DNA of 64,000 bases from Incurvaria masculella. Taxonomy: Eukaryota; Arthropoda; Insecta; Lepidoptera; Incurvariidae. Below the pieces are notes generated by a model. That model made no database searches. It was given only the letters and a program-made list of their open reading frames with translations, and had not been told where the DNA came from. Location: assembly GCA_946894095.1 (NCBI GenBank), contig OX335653.1:19163001-19227000 (forward strand), written 5' to 3'. Below, one piece after another: positions 1-11,262 of the stretch. Every line of letters begins with the position of its first letter. The stretch's first letter is position 1. Made by a program: the position numbers and the translations under genes.

Positions 1-252
1 TTTTTGTTTATGCATATATGCTGTTTTTGCTTATATCTAGAAATCGAATGACTTTCATATTTCTAATGAGAAAAATCAACTTTTTTTATTTTTATTATTA
101 TTTAAATAAATGATGGAATAAAAAAATATTAACAATCCATTATCAGTCTGGAGTTCTATTTTGATTTGCTGAAGCGTTTCACTACATATTATTACATTTG
201 TTAAAAAGTGCATTTGTATGGCGCGAGTAGTTGGCTAGTCCTAGCGCCTTAA
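1..252 (-). mobile_element. TTAA-ended MITE family B, copy 1 (cut by window edge)
   Basis: This is a close inverted copy of the left half of the element at 7665-8143. Its outer end is a TTAA at 249-252 followed, on the minus strand, by GGCGCTAGGACTAGCC, the same terminus as the complete copy. The other end is outside the window. It is non-coding. A TTAA target suggests a piggyBac-type non-autonomous element, but no transposase is present to prove it. Confidence 0.7.
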
Positions 253-522
253 GTATTATTCGGTCATTGTGGCCCCCCAAAAGTGCTCTCAAATAAGTTG
301 GGATAGAATGAATAAATTTGTCGTAACTCTCCGCTTGAGCACAAACTTTAGTGCTTTAGTGTCGTAATAAATCAAGCAGCTAATATCTGTAGTGATATAA
401 CATGCTAACGTACGTAGCCCTTGTATAAGATACATGTTGGGTATTATCCGAAAATACTATTGGAACTGGCTGTCCTAAGTAACCAGCTTGGAACGTCCGT
501 TTTTTCAATGGTTAGGTTAGGT
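253..522. other. Unassigned AT-rich spacer
   Basis: I see no repeat shared with the rest of the window, no long ORF and no RNA-like fold here. It separates a TTAA MITE from a SINE. Confidence 0.4.
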
Positions 523-839
523 AATTTTTTTTTTAATGCGAACTGTCATGATATGAGCCCAATACACCACATTCCCGAAGGAATTTGGTGCCATGCCAGG
601 ACCTTCCCTTTATGAGCACGGCTACATTGAACTGGATAAAAAAGATGGACAATTTTTTTTTATTGCCGCTTCGACTATCTTTTCATCCAATGCGATGGTA
701 CCACCCCGGGCGGGCTTAAACCCTACCACCTAGTAGGGGAAGGGGACCTAAAGTTTTACATGGATTCCGAACCATGGAGCAGCTCGCATTCGTGACGAAA
801 TGCACTTATCGAACTCGGAAAGAGAAAGACAGTGGTGCT
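523..839 (-). mobile_element. SINE, 5'-truncated (minus strand)
   Basis: Read on the minus strand this is the common SINE body of the window. It runs from GAGTTCGATAAGTGCATTTCG, through the TAGGTGGTAGGGTTTAAGCC and GGTACCATCGCATTGGATG boxes, to a terminal A-run (the T-run at 523-534). The Pol III head is missing: the copy stops at the GTGCACCACT-like junction near 839. A plus-strand copy begins about 50 bp away, so the two SINEs lie with their 5' ends facing each other. Confidence 0.75.
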
Positions 840-893
840 AAATAAGGTAATGTGTAAATAATAATATAATTATTGATTTAGATCAGTCAATAA

Positions 894-1232
894 ATTTAGC
901 CTGGTAGCATTGTGACGCGGGGACTTGCCTAGCAATAGCGTAGGGTTCGAATCTTCGCCCCGTGTACCACTTTCTTTCTCTTTCTGAGTTGGATAAGTGC
1001 ATTTCGTCGCGAATGCGAGCTGTTTCGTGGTTCGGAATCCATGTAAAGCTGTAGGTGGTACAGGTGGGGTAGGTTTTAAGCCCGCCCAGGTTGGTACCTG
1101 TGTTTTCCATCCTGCTTACAAAGGGAAGGTCCTGGCATGGCACCTAATTCCTTCCGTTATATGGATTATTAGGCTAATATCATAACGGTAGTTGTGAGAT
1201 ATTAGCCATCAATGTCGGGTTGCATAAAAAAA
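894..1232 (+). mobile_element. tRNA-headed SINE
   Basis: The 5' part looks like a tRNA-derived Pol III promoter: a degenerate A-box region (GCCTGGTAGCATTGTGACG) and a B-box-like GGGTTCGAATC near 941-953. It is followed by the standard SINE body and a short A-run at 1225-1232. The copy is diverged, and the segment around GATGAAAAGATGG is deleted. No protein is encoded. Confidence 0.75.
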
Positions 1233-1507
1233 TCAAGCCCGGAAAACTAACTCGAAACTCGTTTGTATAGGGCGGCGACGTAGCCATTTTGCATACAATG
1301 GTGGCACCGGCAACAAGTGACTTCGATGACGAATTCGCTTCCTACTGATTTATCGAGTTTCAACAACACCTAAGAACACGTAAGAACTTCACAGGAAGCT
1401 ATTTAGTGCAATGTTGCGTGCTCCGAAAAAAAAACGCCAATCCATAATAATAAAAAAAACCAAAGGCTAAAAATGCCTTTAGGGCAGATTTTTCAATATT
1501 CTTATAA
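1233..1507. other. Unassigned AT-rich spacer
   Basis: No ORF, RNA gene or repeat shared with other parts of the window was recognised. Confidence 0.35.
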
Positions 1508-1709
1508 ACAGCCAGATAACTATTCGACGGATTTATTTACGCTTCTGCTTATCCATCGAACACAGTTAGTCCATATGTTTATTACTAAAATTATATTTAA
1601 TTGTGATGAAAGATATAATCCTTCGGCAATGACTATATCCGTCTTTTGACAAACGCGAATTTGTTCTATCAATCCTATAAGTACTATCAGAGTATTGAAA
1701 AATCGGCCC
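1508..1709 (+). repeat. Dispersed repeat C, copy 1
   Basis: The segment containing AGATAACTATTCGACGGA, CATATGTTTATTA, GGCAATGACTAT and CCGTCTTTTGACAAACG recurs at 13330-13480 (plus) and 45030-45185 (minus). It is non-coding and of unknown class. Here it abuts a TTAA MITE directly. Confidence 0.6.
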
Positions 1710-1972
1710 TTAAGGTGGCCCAACCCGGCGGGCCTAACTCATTCGCGGGCACGGTACAAAACCGTGCTGTTGCACTCTGGGACCTTCTCTGTTTCAAAGA
1801 ATAAGACAGGCTCCGTGATGAGGAAGATGCAACATGTCCACAAAAAAGACAATGTGCATAGTGTATGATTTTGTAAGATTTACGAAAATTTTAATTTCAA
1901 AACGACTTATAGCTAAAAGTAAACCACGACCGCTGTTATCAAAAATCTAACAAAACCCAAATAGATTATAAA
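1710..1972 (+). mobile_element. TTAA MITE family A, copy 1, left part
   Basis: It starts at TTAA (1710-1713) with the terminus GGTGGCCCAACCCGGCGGG and continues through the conserved CATTCGCGGGCACGGTACAA block to GATTATAAA. The sequence then breaks exactly where a Helitron begins, and the matching right part resumes at 3328. Intact copies at 44007-44556 and 56946-57495 show that the two parts are contiguous in the family. Non-coding. Confidence 0.85.
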
Positions 1973-3327
1973 TCTATAATATAAAAATGAATCGCAAAAT
2001 GTGTTGGTAAGCGCATAACTCAACAACGCCTGGACCAATTTGGCCAAATCTTTTTTTTAAATGTTCGTTGAAGTTCAAGGATGGTTTTTACGGCGAGAAA
2101 AATTAGAATTATTGCTGGAAAAACCCTAAAAATAGCCCTTTTCTTTTTCCCATACAAATGATTTGTAACTAAAACGTAGTCAATTTGAGCTTTATTGCTA
2201 TGGTATAAAGTTCATATTAAATTACAAGCATCACAGTTGTCTAAGTAATGTAGGTGTGTTCCTAACGTCAAAGATCATATCTATCAAAACAATGTGCGTG
2301 TGTGCGTTGGAGCACAGAATACATAGTTGGAGGAGTTTAATGTCGCGTTCCGAAACTCGCGTTTCTTTTGTATTAGTTTCGGCACGCGAGATAAACTGAA
2401 TCAGTTTCCACGTCATTACATCAGTCAAACAAAAATCGCGTTACCAACAGTGTTTTATTATTTTTAATATGCAAATTTTAAATAAATAAAACAATTCGTA
2501 CGGCTTAAAAGGATTTGACTTCAAGTCATATCAAATAAAAAAAAAAAAAAGTTGTCTGTTACCTAATCGACTGAGTTTGCTTTTGTCAACTGACACACGA
2601 AACAAATTCGTATATCGTGTTTTGTGCAGAGTGTTTAGTTAGTTAGTGTTTGTTTAGTTCGTGATTAGGCGGGCGGTCCGACGGGGGCGGGTGCGGGGAG
2701 GGGGGGGGGCGGGTACGGCTTAGTATTTCCCGCAACTTTAGGACTACTTGGCAAAATCCTTGAGAACCAATTACTCGATTTAGATGCGGATTGTATCTAA
2801 GTCTAGCCTGATTCTACTCAAAACTTATAGACTACATAATATAACGCTTCATTACCTGAAGGGTGAGTAGTGAGTGTTAAATTCTTATAATTTGCGAACC
2901 ACTAACCCGATTTATGTGCGTATTTTATCAATGTATAGGATCTCTGGGAGCTGTCAGGTTCGAGATGGGTTACTGTTTTCGATGTTGAGGCTGGCTGTGG
3001 GTTGGAGTCCACGCAAAACTTACCTACATTACACGTTACTTACTTACTAGGTAAACAATGTTGCAGTGCAAGTGCAGAAAGGTTCTGGCGGCAAATGCTT
3101 TTTTTTTAAATAGCCACCAAATGTCAACGAAGCTCCAAATGGGAATTATTGGATGTTTCTCATTAAATCATGCTATTTCATCTCGAACGATCTTGATTAA
3201 ATTTGGTAGATGGATACATTGTCCTGGACCAGTTTGACCCTATTTTGGATCAGCCATGTCGGATACTTTTTATCCATGAAATAATTTAGCCGACGCTAAC
3301 CCGAGCGGAGCCGGGTACCGCAGCTAG
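1973..3327 (+). mobile_element. Non-autonomous Helitron inserted in a TTAA MITE
   Basis: The 5' end is TC (TCTATAATATAAAAATGAAT at 1973) and the 3' end is CTAG (3324-3327). A short stem ACCCG/CGGGT (about 3299-3316) lies just upstream of the CTAG. The flanking bases are A (1972) and T (3328), the A^T target used by Helitrons, and there is no target duplication. The 1355-bp interior has no Rep/helicase ORF, so it is non-autonomous. It includes a G-run (about 2690-2712) and a segment (2945-3020) related to the 5S-type SINE. Inverted or direct relatives are at 34218-34920 and 36490-37260. Confidence 0.85.
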
Positions 3328-3603
3328 TCTTAAATAAATAAGCTATGTCTGATGACTAATCATTTTACTTTATCATTGCGTAATCCACCTCCAAAGTTAT
3401 TGTATAAAACGCGCAAAAAATTCTAACTTTCGGACCTTATAACTTAGAAAACAAACACAATTTTACAATGCCAATGGTCATCAGACATGTAGTTCGATTA
3501 AATAAAGCTATTTTGAGCAACATTTTGGATCTCTGACATGAAATATGGGCGTGATCTTCTTTCCCCTTTTGTATGGGGAGATGAGCGGGATGGGCCACCT
3601 TAA
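3328..3603 (+). mobile_element. TTAA MITE family A, copy 1, right part
   Basis: It resumes the MITE at TCTTAAATAAATAAGCTATG and ends at GGGATGGGCCACC plus TTAA (3600-3603). With 1710-1972 it makes one full-length copy of about 540 bp, flanked by TTAA on both sides once the Helitron is removed. Confidence 0.85.
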
Positions 3604-3924
3604 ATACGATTTCCAGCGCAACCTTCCAATAAAACTCTTGTCACACCTAAACATAACCACATTTCCCCCTGGGCGGAAATTGTGTCGGCCGCCGCGCCAG
3701 CCGCCCGCCTACCGCCCTTCCGCCGGCACTGGAGGCCTTTTCCGCAATGGATACACACTTTGATATCGTGAACGTTACGTATAGTTTCTCAATGTTTTTA
3801 TAAGGTCTCATTTATTTTTTATTTTATTGTCATCGCCATTCCCCTTCGCCTTAAATCATAAATGAAATGTTTACAGAGATTTAACTTCATTATTACGGAA
3901 CCGGTCCGCAAGAATTTCAAACTT
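3604..3924. other. Unassigned spacer with a GC-rich patch
   Basis: A GC-rich stretch at about 3663-3745 interrupts AT-rich DNA. No convincing coding frame, splice pattern or shared repeat was found. Confidence 0.35.
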
Positions 3925-4083
3925 TTAAGGTGGCCCTTCCCGGTGGGACTAACTCATTCGCGGGCACAGTACAAAACCGTGTTATTGCGCTCTGGTACTT
4001 TCTCGGTGTCAAAAAAAAATACAGGTTCCGTGGTGAGGAGGATGCAACATGACCAGAAAGCAGGCAATGCGCATAGTGTTTTA
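3925..4083 (+). mobile_element. TTAA MITE family A, copy 2 (left fragment)
   Basis: It starts with TTAA (3925-3928) and GGTGGCCCTTCCCGG, then the conserved CATTCGCGGGCAC block, and ends near GCATAGTGTTTTAGG. The CTTCCC variant is shared with the copy at 7262, which suggests a subfamily. The right half is missing. Confidence 0.75.
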
Positions 4084-4261
4084 GGATGTATTAGTTGTAT
4101 TTAGGTGTTTAGGATGTTAGGATGCACTATTGTGAAAATTACTTTCGACCCAACCTTCAGTTCAGCTTGAAACTCCGATTGTCCTTATGAACAGTGGTTC
4201 CCCTGATGACGTGTTCGTGGGTAACCGCCGTCGGCGGTCTTTTGTATTGTTTTTTTTTTTG

Positions 4262-4725
4262 TATTGTTTATTCATCATCCATAGACAGTACACTGCACTC
4301 GGATTTGTCATATTTTAGCATTGGCCAGTTCAGCAAAACAAAACACAGCGAAGAAAAACTGGAAAGAAACTCCGCTGTTTTTTTTTTTTCAACGTCCACT
4401 TAGTCTAAGTTTACAAAAGTGTTTGTAAATTATTTTAACAAAAACATAGGTAAAACACTAAATTCACATGAATACACAAAAATTTACAATCCATGCCGTA
4501 TGCAACAGTTCATGACAAATATCATTTTATTTGCAAAGACAATCCCCTCCAACTAATATGTTGCCAAATTGGAGCAGGCCAGTCCCCACAAACAGCACCC
4601 GTTCACGAGCATCACGCCGGGCACAGCCATTACCTCTTTCAACCATATTTTAGGGAAAGAGATAACCTGAGCCAAGCGTCACCGCAAGCAAGGACCTTTA
4701 AGCGATGCACTGCTCCAGTGGCAAC
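4262..4725 (-). repeat. Dispersed repeat D, copy 1 (possible non-LTR 3' region)
   Basis: The same sequence recurs at 33640-34085 and 62315-62560 (for example CAACGTCC.CTTAGTCTAA, CATGACAAATATCA.TTTAT, CACCCGTTCACGAGCATCACG, CATATTTTAGGGAAAGAG). No intact coding frame is present. The strand is inferred from resemblance to the degraded 3' region of a non-LTR retrotransposon, which is a guess. Confidence 0.5.
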
Positions 4726-5148
4726 ACAACACTGTGAAACACTTGCACATTAGGTTTTAATACTATGAGTTTTGTCATAAACTACTACTGTCAGCTGATC
4801 ACATAGTTACATATCCCTTTAAATGCTACCACCTACAGACAATTAAGAGTATAATGGTTTGAGAGCATCCCTATCAATAAAGTAATAATAGATTCCTATA
4901 TGAGATTTTGACCAATACCGAGAAACTAATAATGCTTAACTAAAATAAAATAAAATTCGGGTGTATAGAGCCCTCGTCATTATTGATACGAAATTGTATC
5001 AAATCAAAATTGAATGGTTAGTAATTTCATACTACAAGTAGTACTTATCATAAAAGTAGTAAAGATACAAAATGTATCAGGTGTCAAAAATTAGTAAAAA
5101 TAAAATTAGTCAAAATAGTAATAATAATAGGATACTTTTTGTACCCAG
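4726..5148 (-). other. Probable 3' flank of the non-LTR fragment at 5149-5860
   Basis: AT-rich DNA lying 3' of the ORF2 tail on the minus strand. A segment at about 4898-4980 (GATTTTGACCAATACCGAGA) recurs at 44875-44940, so part of this is a dispersed 3'-UTR-like repeat. No gene is seen. Confidence 0.4.
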
Positions 5149-5860
5149 TCAGTAGGCAGTCAAAATCTCAGTAAATTTATCAGCTAGGGCATCTTTAATA
5201 CAATAGTAAGCCTTCTGTGTTAGCAACTTCTTAACCTTAACTTTAAAAGAATTTTCAGATAAATCTCTCACCTCTTTGGGCAATTTATTATAAAATCTAA
5301 CACTGTTACATATAAAACTCTTAGATGTTTTGGCTAATTTATGACTAATTACTTTAACATTGTTCTTATGTCTTGTGTTATAGTTATGAACATCACAGTT
5401 AAGGGTGAAATCATTTATATGTTTTCTTGCATAGCAGATGTTTTGAAAAACGTAAGCACTTGGTAAAGTTAAGATTCCTACGTCACCAAACACCTTTCTA
5501 CAGGAATCTCTCGTCCTCATGCCTAGCATGCATCGCAGTGCTCTTTTCTGCAAAACAAATATACGATTTACTTCAGCTGCATCACCCCAGAACATCAGCC
5601 CACTTGACATTATGCTGTGAAAATAGGCATGATAGACAGATTTAGCAGCTTCTAAACCACAAAGCTCCTTAATTTTTTTTACTGCATAGCATGCAGAGCT
5701 AAGCTTAGCAGCAAGCTTGTCAATATGTGGTTTCCATGTAAAACGATTGTCAAATACTACACCAAGAAATGTTATTTCCTTAGTTATACTCAAAGACAAA
5801 TCATGTGCTGCATTTAAAACATCATGATTCACACAGCGTTTACTCAACTTCGTTAGAAGG
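5149..5860 (-). pseudogene. Non-LTR retrotransposon ORF2, C-terminal fragment
   Basis: An open frame of 232 codons (5847 to 5149). It begins inside the segment that follows the reverse-transcriptase core in Jockey/CR1-like ORF2 proteins: FLGVVFDNRFTWKPHID, then YFHSIMSSGLMFWGDA, FVLQKRALRCMLG and FYNKLPKEVRDL. The RT catalytic region and endonuclease are absent and the frame closes upstream, so it is a typical 5'-truncated insertion. The methionine at 5847 is internal, not a real start. The frame has no stops, so it is fairly young, but it cannot be functional alone. The superfamily (Jockey or CR1/Daphne-like) is inferred from these motifs. Confidence 0.8.
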
Positions 5861-7261
5861 CTGCAGCACTCATGCCTTTAGAGCAACTGCACCGTTGGAC
5901 TGCAGGTTTTATAGCTGCAAGCGTCGATCCGGGCGTGCCGACGACGTCAAATCAACCGACCGAGGCACTTTTTCACCTGTCATAACCTCTCACGGAACTA
6001 TTCCGTCAAATGGTTATTGTGTTGTGTGGTTGCTTGACAGCAGAGGCTCGTCGTGTGGGCCCTTCTATGTGGTCTGGGACGATATGTAAGCAAAATATCC
6101 AATAGAAACAACGGACGCCAGCTCTAACGGTCACTTACTAAAAACACGGATTTAACCAAAAATACTTCGATTCCGGTTTTAAAAACACTATCACTTATGT
6201 TTCAGATATCAAATCGTCTGTTTTTAGTAGTATTAACACATATAAAGCGATATTTTATTTGATTTTTATCTATTTCAACGAGCTACACAAAATTTGATTT
6301 TGACAGCTGCAGTGTTGCCAGCCAATTTTGGTCGTCCGCCCTAAAATGATTTTAAAGGCTTTTCCAGTCACGATAGAAATCACTGTGCCCGCATATTTCA
6401 TGGTTTCTACTAGCAAAGGAGTTCGTAAAGTCTTGTGAGATTTCTAAAACTTTAAGCTCCTTTTTTGTTGTTGAAAATCATTGTCATCACTTGTTATTCT
6501 TAAATTATAATTGTATTTAATTGTAAATGGAAATGTTTGACGATTCCAAGTGTTCCCTGCGTCCCAAAGGAGGATTAATAAATACAAATACAAATATAAA
6601 TTGCAAAAAATATTCACCTGATTATTCCAATGAAGCATAGACCGACGTATATTGTAAAATATATAGACAAACTAATTGGAAGTGGACAAGTTAGTAAGTT
6701 GTACTATGGTAGATATATGCCAGAAATTGTAGATTTCTCGTTACCTACATTTGTAGTAGAATTATATTATGCTGTTTCTAAATACATAATTATCGCTCAA
6801 AAAACACGCATCACAAGTTTTTTGAAAGGATGAAAAACGTTCATAGAAAAGGATCATCCTTTTTTATGATTGACTTATTATGGATTTCGTAATGAAAAAC
6901 TTTAACAGAAACTTGAAACCATATATGCAATTACGATAAAAGATCTACCTGTGAAATAAATATATTTTTTTCTCATAACATGTCTACCGATTCGCTCCCG
7001 CTGTTACCTTATTCAGGACATCACTGAGGATCCTTTGTAAAAATGCTTCAAACAGCATTTCTGCAGCGGGAGATGTCGGTAATAAAGTTATCTCCGTTTC
7101 CGGCGGTCCTGGGCAACGCTGACGAAGGGACAAGCGATGTACAGCCGGAGACAGTCAAAAGAGTACACTACTGGTTTTAGTTTATTTTTTCCTCCATTCG
7201 ATTTATGTCTCTAATCCATTTGCACTGAAAGTTGATGTTTAATTAGTTCTTGTTCTTTGCC
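5861..7261. other. Unassigned AT-rich region
   Basis: Only short ORFs are seen, with no recognisable domain. AT-rich microsatellite-like text such as AAATACAAATACAAATATAAA (6583-6603) occurs. I found no repeat shared with the rest of the window and no RNA gene. Confidence 0.35.
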
Positions 7262-7622
7262 TTAAGGTGGCCCTTCCCGGCGGGACAAAGTCATTCGCGG
7301 GCACTGTACAAAACCGTGCTATTGCGCTCTGGGACCTTGGTTGTTTCAAAGAAAAAGACAGGCTCCGTAATAAGGAGGATGCAACATGTCCACAAAGCAG
7401 AAAATTCGCATATTGTTTGATTTGGTAAGATTTACGTTTTTTTTTTATTACAATTCGCTAAATTCAAAAATCAAACAAAAACCAAATTTGATTAAATCTT
7501 CAGAAAACAACTTAGGTCTGATGAGTAATCTTTTTCAAATTTTGTTTATTTTATTGTATAGCAATGCACTTCCAAAGTTATTGTATAAAACACGCGAAAA
7601 ATTCTAACTTTCGCACCTAATA
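7262..7622 (+). mobile_element. TTAA MITE family A, copy 3 (right end lost)
   Basis: It begins at TTAA (7262-7265) with GGTGGCCCTTCCCGGCGGG. The order of internal blocks matches full copies up to CTTTCGCACCTAATAACTTA. The right ~130 bp, including the GGGCCACC terminus, is missing and replaced by about 40 bp of unrelated sequence before a family B element. More diverged than copies 4 to 9. Confidence 0.75.
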
Positions 7623-7664
7623 ACTTATGTATTTGGCTTGTATCTATAATATAAATATCTCTGG

Positions 7665-8143
7665 TTAAGGCGCTAGGACTAGCCAACTACTCGCGCCATA
7701 CAAATGCACTTTATAACAAATGTAATAATATGTAGTGAAACGCTTCAGCAAATCCAAATAGAACTCCGGACTGATAATGGATTGTTAATATTTTTTGATT
7801 CAATCATTTATTTAAATAATAATAAAAATAAAAAAAATGATTTTTCTCATTAGAAATCTGAAAGTAATTCGATTTCTAGATATAAGCAAAAACAGCATAT
7901 ATGCATAAACAAAAAATTCCATTTGCTTTTAGATTTCTACATTTAGTCAAAAAAGTTCGGAAATGGACACCGTTTCCGCAATGTATTTTGTATAGAAAAA
8001 GGAAACATACATTAACGAAAATAATTCAATTCCTAGACAAGGAATCATATATTGTAAGAATGACACTTATAATCGTCAGACTTAGTTAGTTAACTTGGGG
8101 TGCCTCGTCTAACTTTGCGATTTGGCTAGTACCAGGCCCTTAA
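7665..8143 (+). mobile_element. TTAA MITE family B, copy 2 (complete)
   Basis: A 479-bp unit bounded by TTAA on both sides (7665-7668 and 8140-8143). The left terminus is GGCGCTAGGACTAGCCAA. The right terminus read on the minus strand is GGGCCTGGTACTAGCCAAA, giving imperfect inverted repeats of about 18 bp. The interior is AT-rich and non-coding. The left half is also found inverted at 1-252. A TTAA target with inverted ends points to a piggyBac-type MITE. Confidence 0.7.
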
Positions 8144-8341
8144 TAGGGCTATTAACCAGCGATATTTATTCCCACCATCCCGGATGGTCACTCGCCGCCA
8201 GCACGCTCTGCACCAGCAATCCCAGCCCACCCGCCAACAGCGAAGTAACGTCAGTTTACTTTTGGGTAGAATTAACAAATTGGTTTGTTGGAAAACGAAA
8301 TTGTTTTGCATGCAAAATGGATTTTAGCTTTGTTGTTTGAA

Positions 8342-8800
8342 ACTCAAATAACAAATCAAATAAAAAACATCAAATCAAATAATTTATTGTAACATAATTA
8401 GGCACTGGTACAGAGTAATATTGCCGCTACCTACAAAATGCTCTTCGTCACGTTACACCCACATACACAGCGGTCTAGACTACAATTGTAAAGTATTTTA
8501 GGTCGTAGAACTTGGAGCCAGTTGTGTAAGCGAGTGGAACATTTTATATAATCCAACTCTTGTCGAATTTGTTTTGGAAGTTTGTTGCAGTGCTATTTTA
8601 GTGAAGGCTTTTCTTATATTTACTTGTGTAATTTTTTTTCTGTGTAACATTACCCTTATTCCTAGTTTTATATTTATGTATTTGTTCATTAACCTCTCAT
8701 ATCATTTTTCAAAGTTGCGGGAGTTATTGCTTTTACACTCAGGCCCATTAAATTGCATACATGATGGTTTTGTGCATTGTTTGCCTCACAATTGTTGAAT
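8342..8800 (-). pseudogene. Decayed non-LTR ORF2 tail
   Basis: On the minus strand, around 8590 to 8480, a frame reads CNKLPKQIRQELDYIK, matching the NKLPxxIR motif near the C-terminus of Jockey/CR1-like ORF2 proteins. Upstream the frame is broken by many stops. On the plus strand the 3' edge shows CAAATCAAATAA-type repeats (8344-8383), like the simple-repeat tail of the fragment at 11263. This is an old, inactive remnant. Confidence 0.45.
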
Positions 8801-9520
8801 TTTTTTAAATTATTTTGACTTTTTAACACAGTGAGTGCATACTTCGGATTGTCACCAACTGTACCTAATTTCAGGTGAGCGATGAGGGTGTAAGCGGCCG
8901 CACGGTTACGAATGCCTATATCTCTATATGGCTGTTACGAAACGCAAAGGCTTCTCGGAAAAGGTACGCACAAAAACAGCATACATGAATATTGCAGTAC
9001 AATCATGAAATATATATGGGTTAGCAAAAGTCAATTGGAAAATTATACATTTGAGGTTATCCAACGACTTCTACATAGAATGAATACATTAAATCTACAT
9101 GAGAAATCGGTAATGTCGTATCCATTAAATGATTGGAAAATTCTTTTTGAGGTTTATATAAAATTTTATATATATATAAAATAATTCGGAATGGAATCTA
9201 AAAGTAATCAAAAAACACTTACGCGGTTAGGCACGGTGGGCGGGCAAGAACATTTCTTCCATTAGAAAGGATAAGCGAAAATCAATTTTCTTTTAATATT
9301 TTCATGTTTAAGCAGGTTCGTGACTTGTAACTGAAATCACCCAACCCAATTTTCTAAACAATCTTTTAAACTCTCGATAATATTTGATTTTATTTTTTTT
9401 GCAAAACATTCACATTTTCGCCTAGCATTAAATCTTCGAAACCTGTAATAGGTTTTTTAAAAGGCACATTTAAAACTCCAAGTTCACCTGAAAACGATCA
9501 TGATTGGCTAATGCCACTCC
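8801..9520. other. Unassigned AT-rich region
   Basis: A 90-codon frame at 8912-9184 (plus) ends in a low-complexity YIKFYIYIK run. It has no recognisable domain and AT-rich codons, so I treat it as chance. Nothing else was identified. Confidence 0.35.
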
Positions 9521-9660
9521 TGCTGACATGACATAAGCCCAACACGCCATGTAAGACCTGGGTGCCATGCCAGGGCCTTCCTTGCGTTGCGCGGTTGCTT
9601 GTAACCAGATGGAAAACTCGGTAAATTTATATTGCCGCTTCACTTTCAACCAAGGCGGGA
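9521..9660 (-). mobile_element. SINE 3' fragment (minus strand)
   Basis: Contains AAGCCCAACACGCCATG, GGTGCCATGCCAGGGCCTTCC and ATTGCCGCTTC in the order expected for the reverse of the SINE 3' body. Head and A-tail are not recognisable. Confidence 0.6.
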
Positions 9661-9825
9661 GATACTCTGCCAGCTAATTAGTTTAAACGTGCATTTCCTG
9701 AATGCCTTATAAATATCCTCACCACGTTTAATGGCACTATCGAATGCATTTACTTCTTAATTAAGGCATAACTCCATGATTTCAAACATAATATATTAGC
9801 ACCAATATGTTCAGGTGGGTGGGCT

Positions 9826-10112
9826 TTTTAGGGTTCCGTACCCAAAGGGTGCCAGCGGAACTTTGTTACTAAGCCACCGCTGTCCGTCCGTCCGTCTGTC
9901 ACAGGGCTGTATCTCATGAACAGTAATAGGTAGGCAGCTGAAAATTTCACAGAGTGTGTATTTATTTTGCCGCTATAACAAAAAATAAATAAAATCAAAA
10001 AAATATTAAATCAAATGGGGGGCCCCATATAAAAAACGTGATTTTGTTGTGTTAAATCTTGTATGATGGTACGGAATCCTTCGTGTGCGAGTCCAAATCG
10101 CACTTGGCCGGT
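9826..10112 (-). repeat. (CGGA)n-bearing dispersed repeat, copy 1
   Basis: About 290 bp. On the minus strand it begins AACCGGCCAAGTGCGA, carries an internal (CGGA)n run and the TCATGAGATACAGCCCTGTG block, and ends in CCCTTTGGGTACGGAACCCT. It is non-coding and of unknown class. The same unit occurs at least nine more times in the window. Confidence 0.8.
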
Positions 10113-10635
10113 TAATGTAATTTTAATACTTAGGTTTTCAATTATAACCTGTAAATGTTTCTATTTGTACTTTTTACGACAAAGCACCTCTTTGTCTCGA
10201 GTTTCGTCTTGGCAAAGATCGTCTAATTATTTTGTGGAAAGACACTTACGTAGAGCATGAATTGTTCGCGTCTATTTACTGTCTGTAGTACTAATTAAGG
10301 TTCAGCAATCCGAAGCCAAGGCCGAAATAGCTGATGAAAATTCAGTCGAGCAAAATGATATTGTAAATCTCTTAATAGGTTCCAACAGCAGTCTTCGCCG
10401 TCGAAATATTTGAAATGTGTGATCAGTGACGGCCATACCGCCTCTGAAATAATATTTTTGGTTCATCATCATGTATAGCCCTCAAAGAGGTGCCTAACGA
10501 TGACCTTGGATTTAAAACTTTCACGGGGGCGGGCCCATGCCGGCCGGCCCGGTGCTCCTTCACAGCACGCATGAACGACCCCAGGTGGAAATATCTCAGC
10601 AGGTATCTCACGGCATGGTTCACTTATATGTACTA
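10113..10635. other. Unassigned spacer with a GC-rich patch
   Basis: Lies between two (CGGA)n repeats in opposite orientation. A GC-rich stretch at about 10500-10600 contains GCCGGCCGGC-like palindromic text, but no supported gene. Confidence 0.35.
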
Positions 10636-10946
10636 TAAAAACCGGCCAAGTGCGAGTCGGACTCGCACACGGAGGGTTCCGTACCATCTTACAAAATTTA
10701 ACAAAAAAAACACGTTTTTTGTATGGGACTCCCCTTTAATTTTTATTATTTTTGTATTTTACCTATTTGTTGTTATAGCGGCAAAATAAATACATACTCT
10801 GTGAAATTTTCAGCTGCCTAACTATTACGGTTCATGAGATGCAGCTCTGTGACAGACGGACAGACGGACGGACGGACGGACGGACGGACGGACAGCGGAG
10901 GCTTAGTAATAGGGTTCCGTTTTCACTCTTTGGGTACGGAACCCTA
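10636..10946 (+). repeat. (CGGA)n-bearing dispersed repeat, copy 2
   Basis: A full unit from AAAACCGGCCAAGTGCGAGT, with the palindrome GCGAGTCGGACTCGC, through a (GACG)n run at about 10856-10891 to GGGTACGGAACCCT. It is in opposite orientation to copy 1. Confidence 0.85.
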
Positions 10947-11262
10947 ATAAAGGATTTCCGGATCGGTTGGCTTTCAACATTTCGTCAGTCATAAAAGTAT
11001 TCTAATGGAGGAAGCGACGCGTTTTTTATTTTTTTCATTGTGGATTAAAAACATGTAAATATACATTATTTTATGAAATATATGAAATATTATGTATTTT
11101 TTTATTTCTGATTACTTCAATAAAATTATTTTTTTTTTTATCCACCTTGTATCTCTTGCACGGATTTTTTAAATTTGTTTATTTTATATGAACAATCGAA
11201 TACATTATAATCTAATTCTTAACTACCCCAGGTTTTTCTTATAAGAAGAAATATAAACTCAA
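10947..11262. other. Unassigned AT-rich spacer
   Basis: Nothing beyond AT-rich low complexity was seen. Confidence 0.35.

Noticed and set aside
8912..9184. 90-codon frame near the (CGGA)n repeat
   Set aside because: Ends in low-complexity YIKFYIYIK and no family is recognised.
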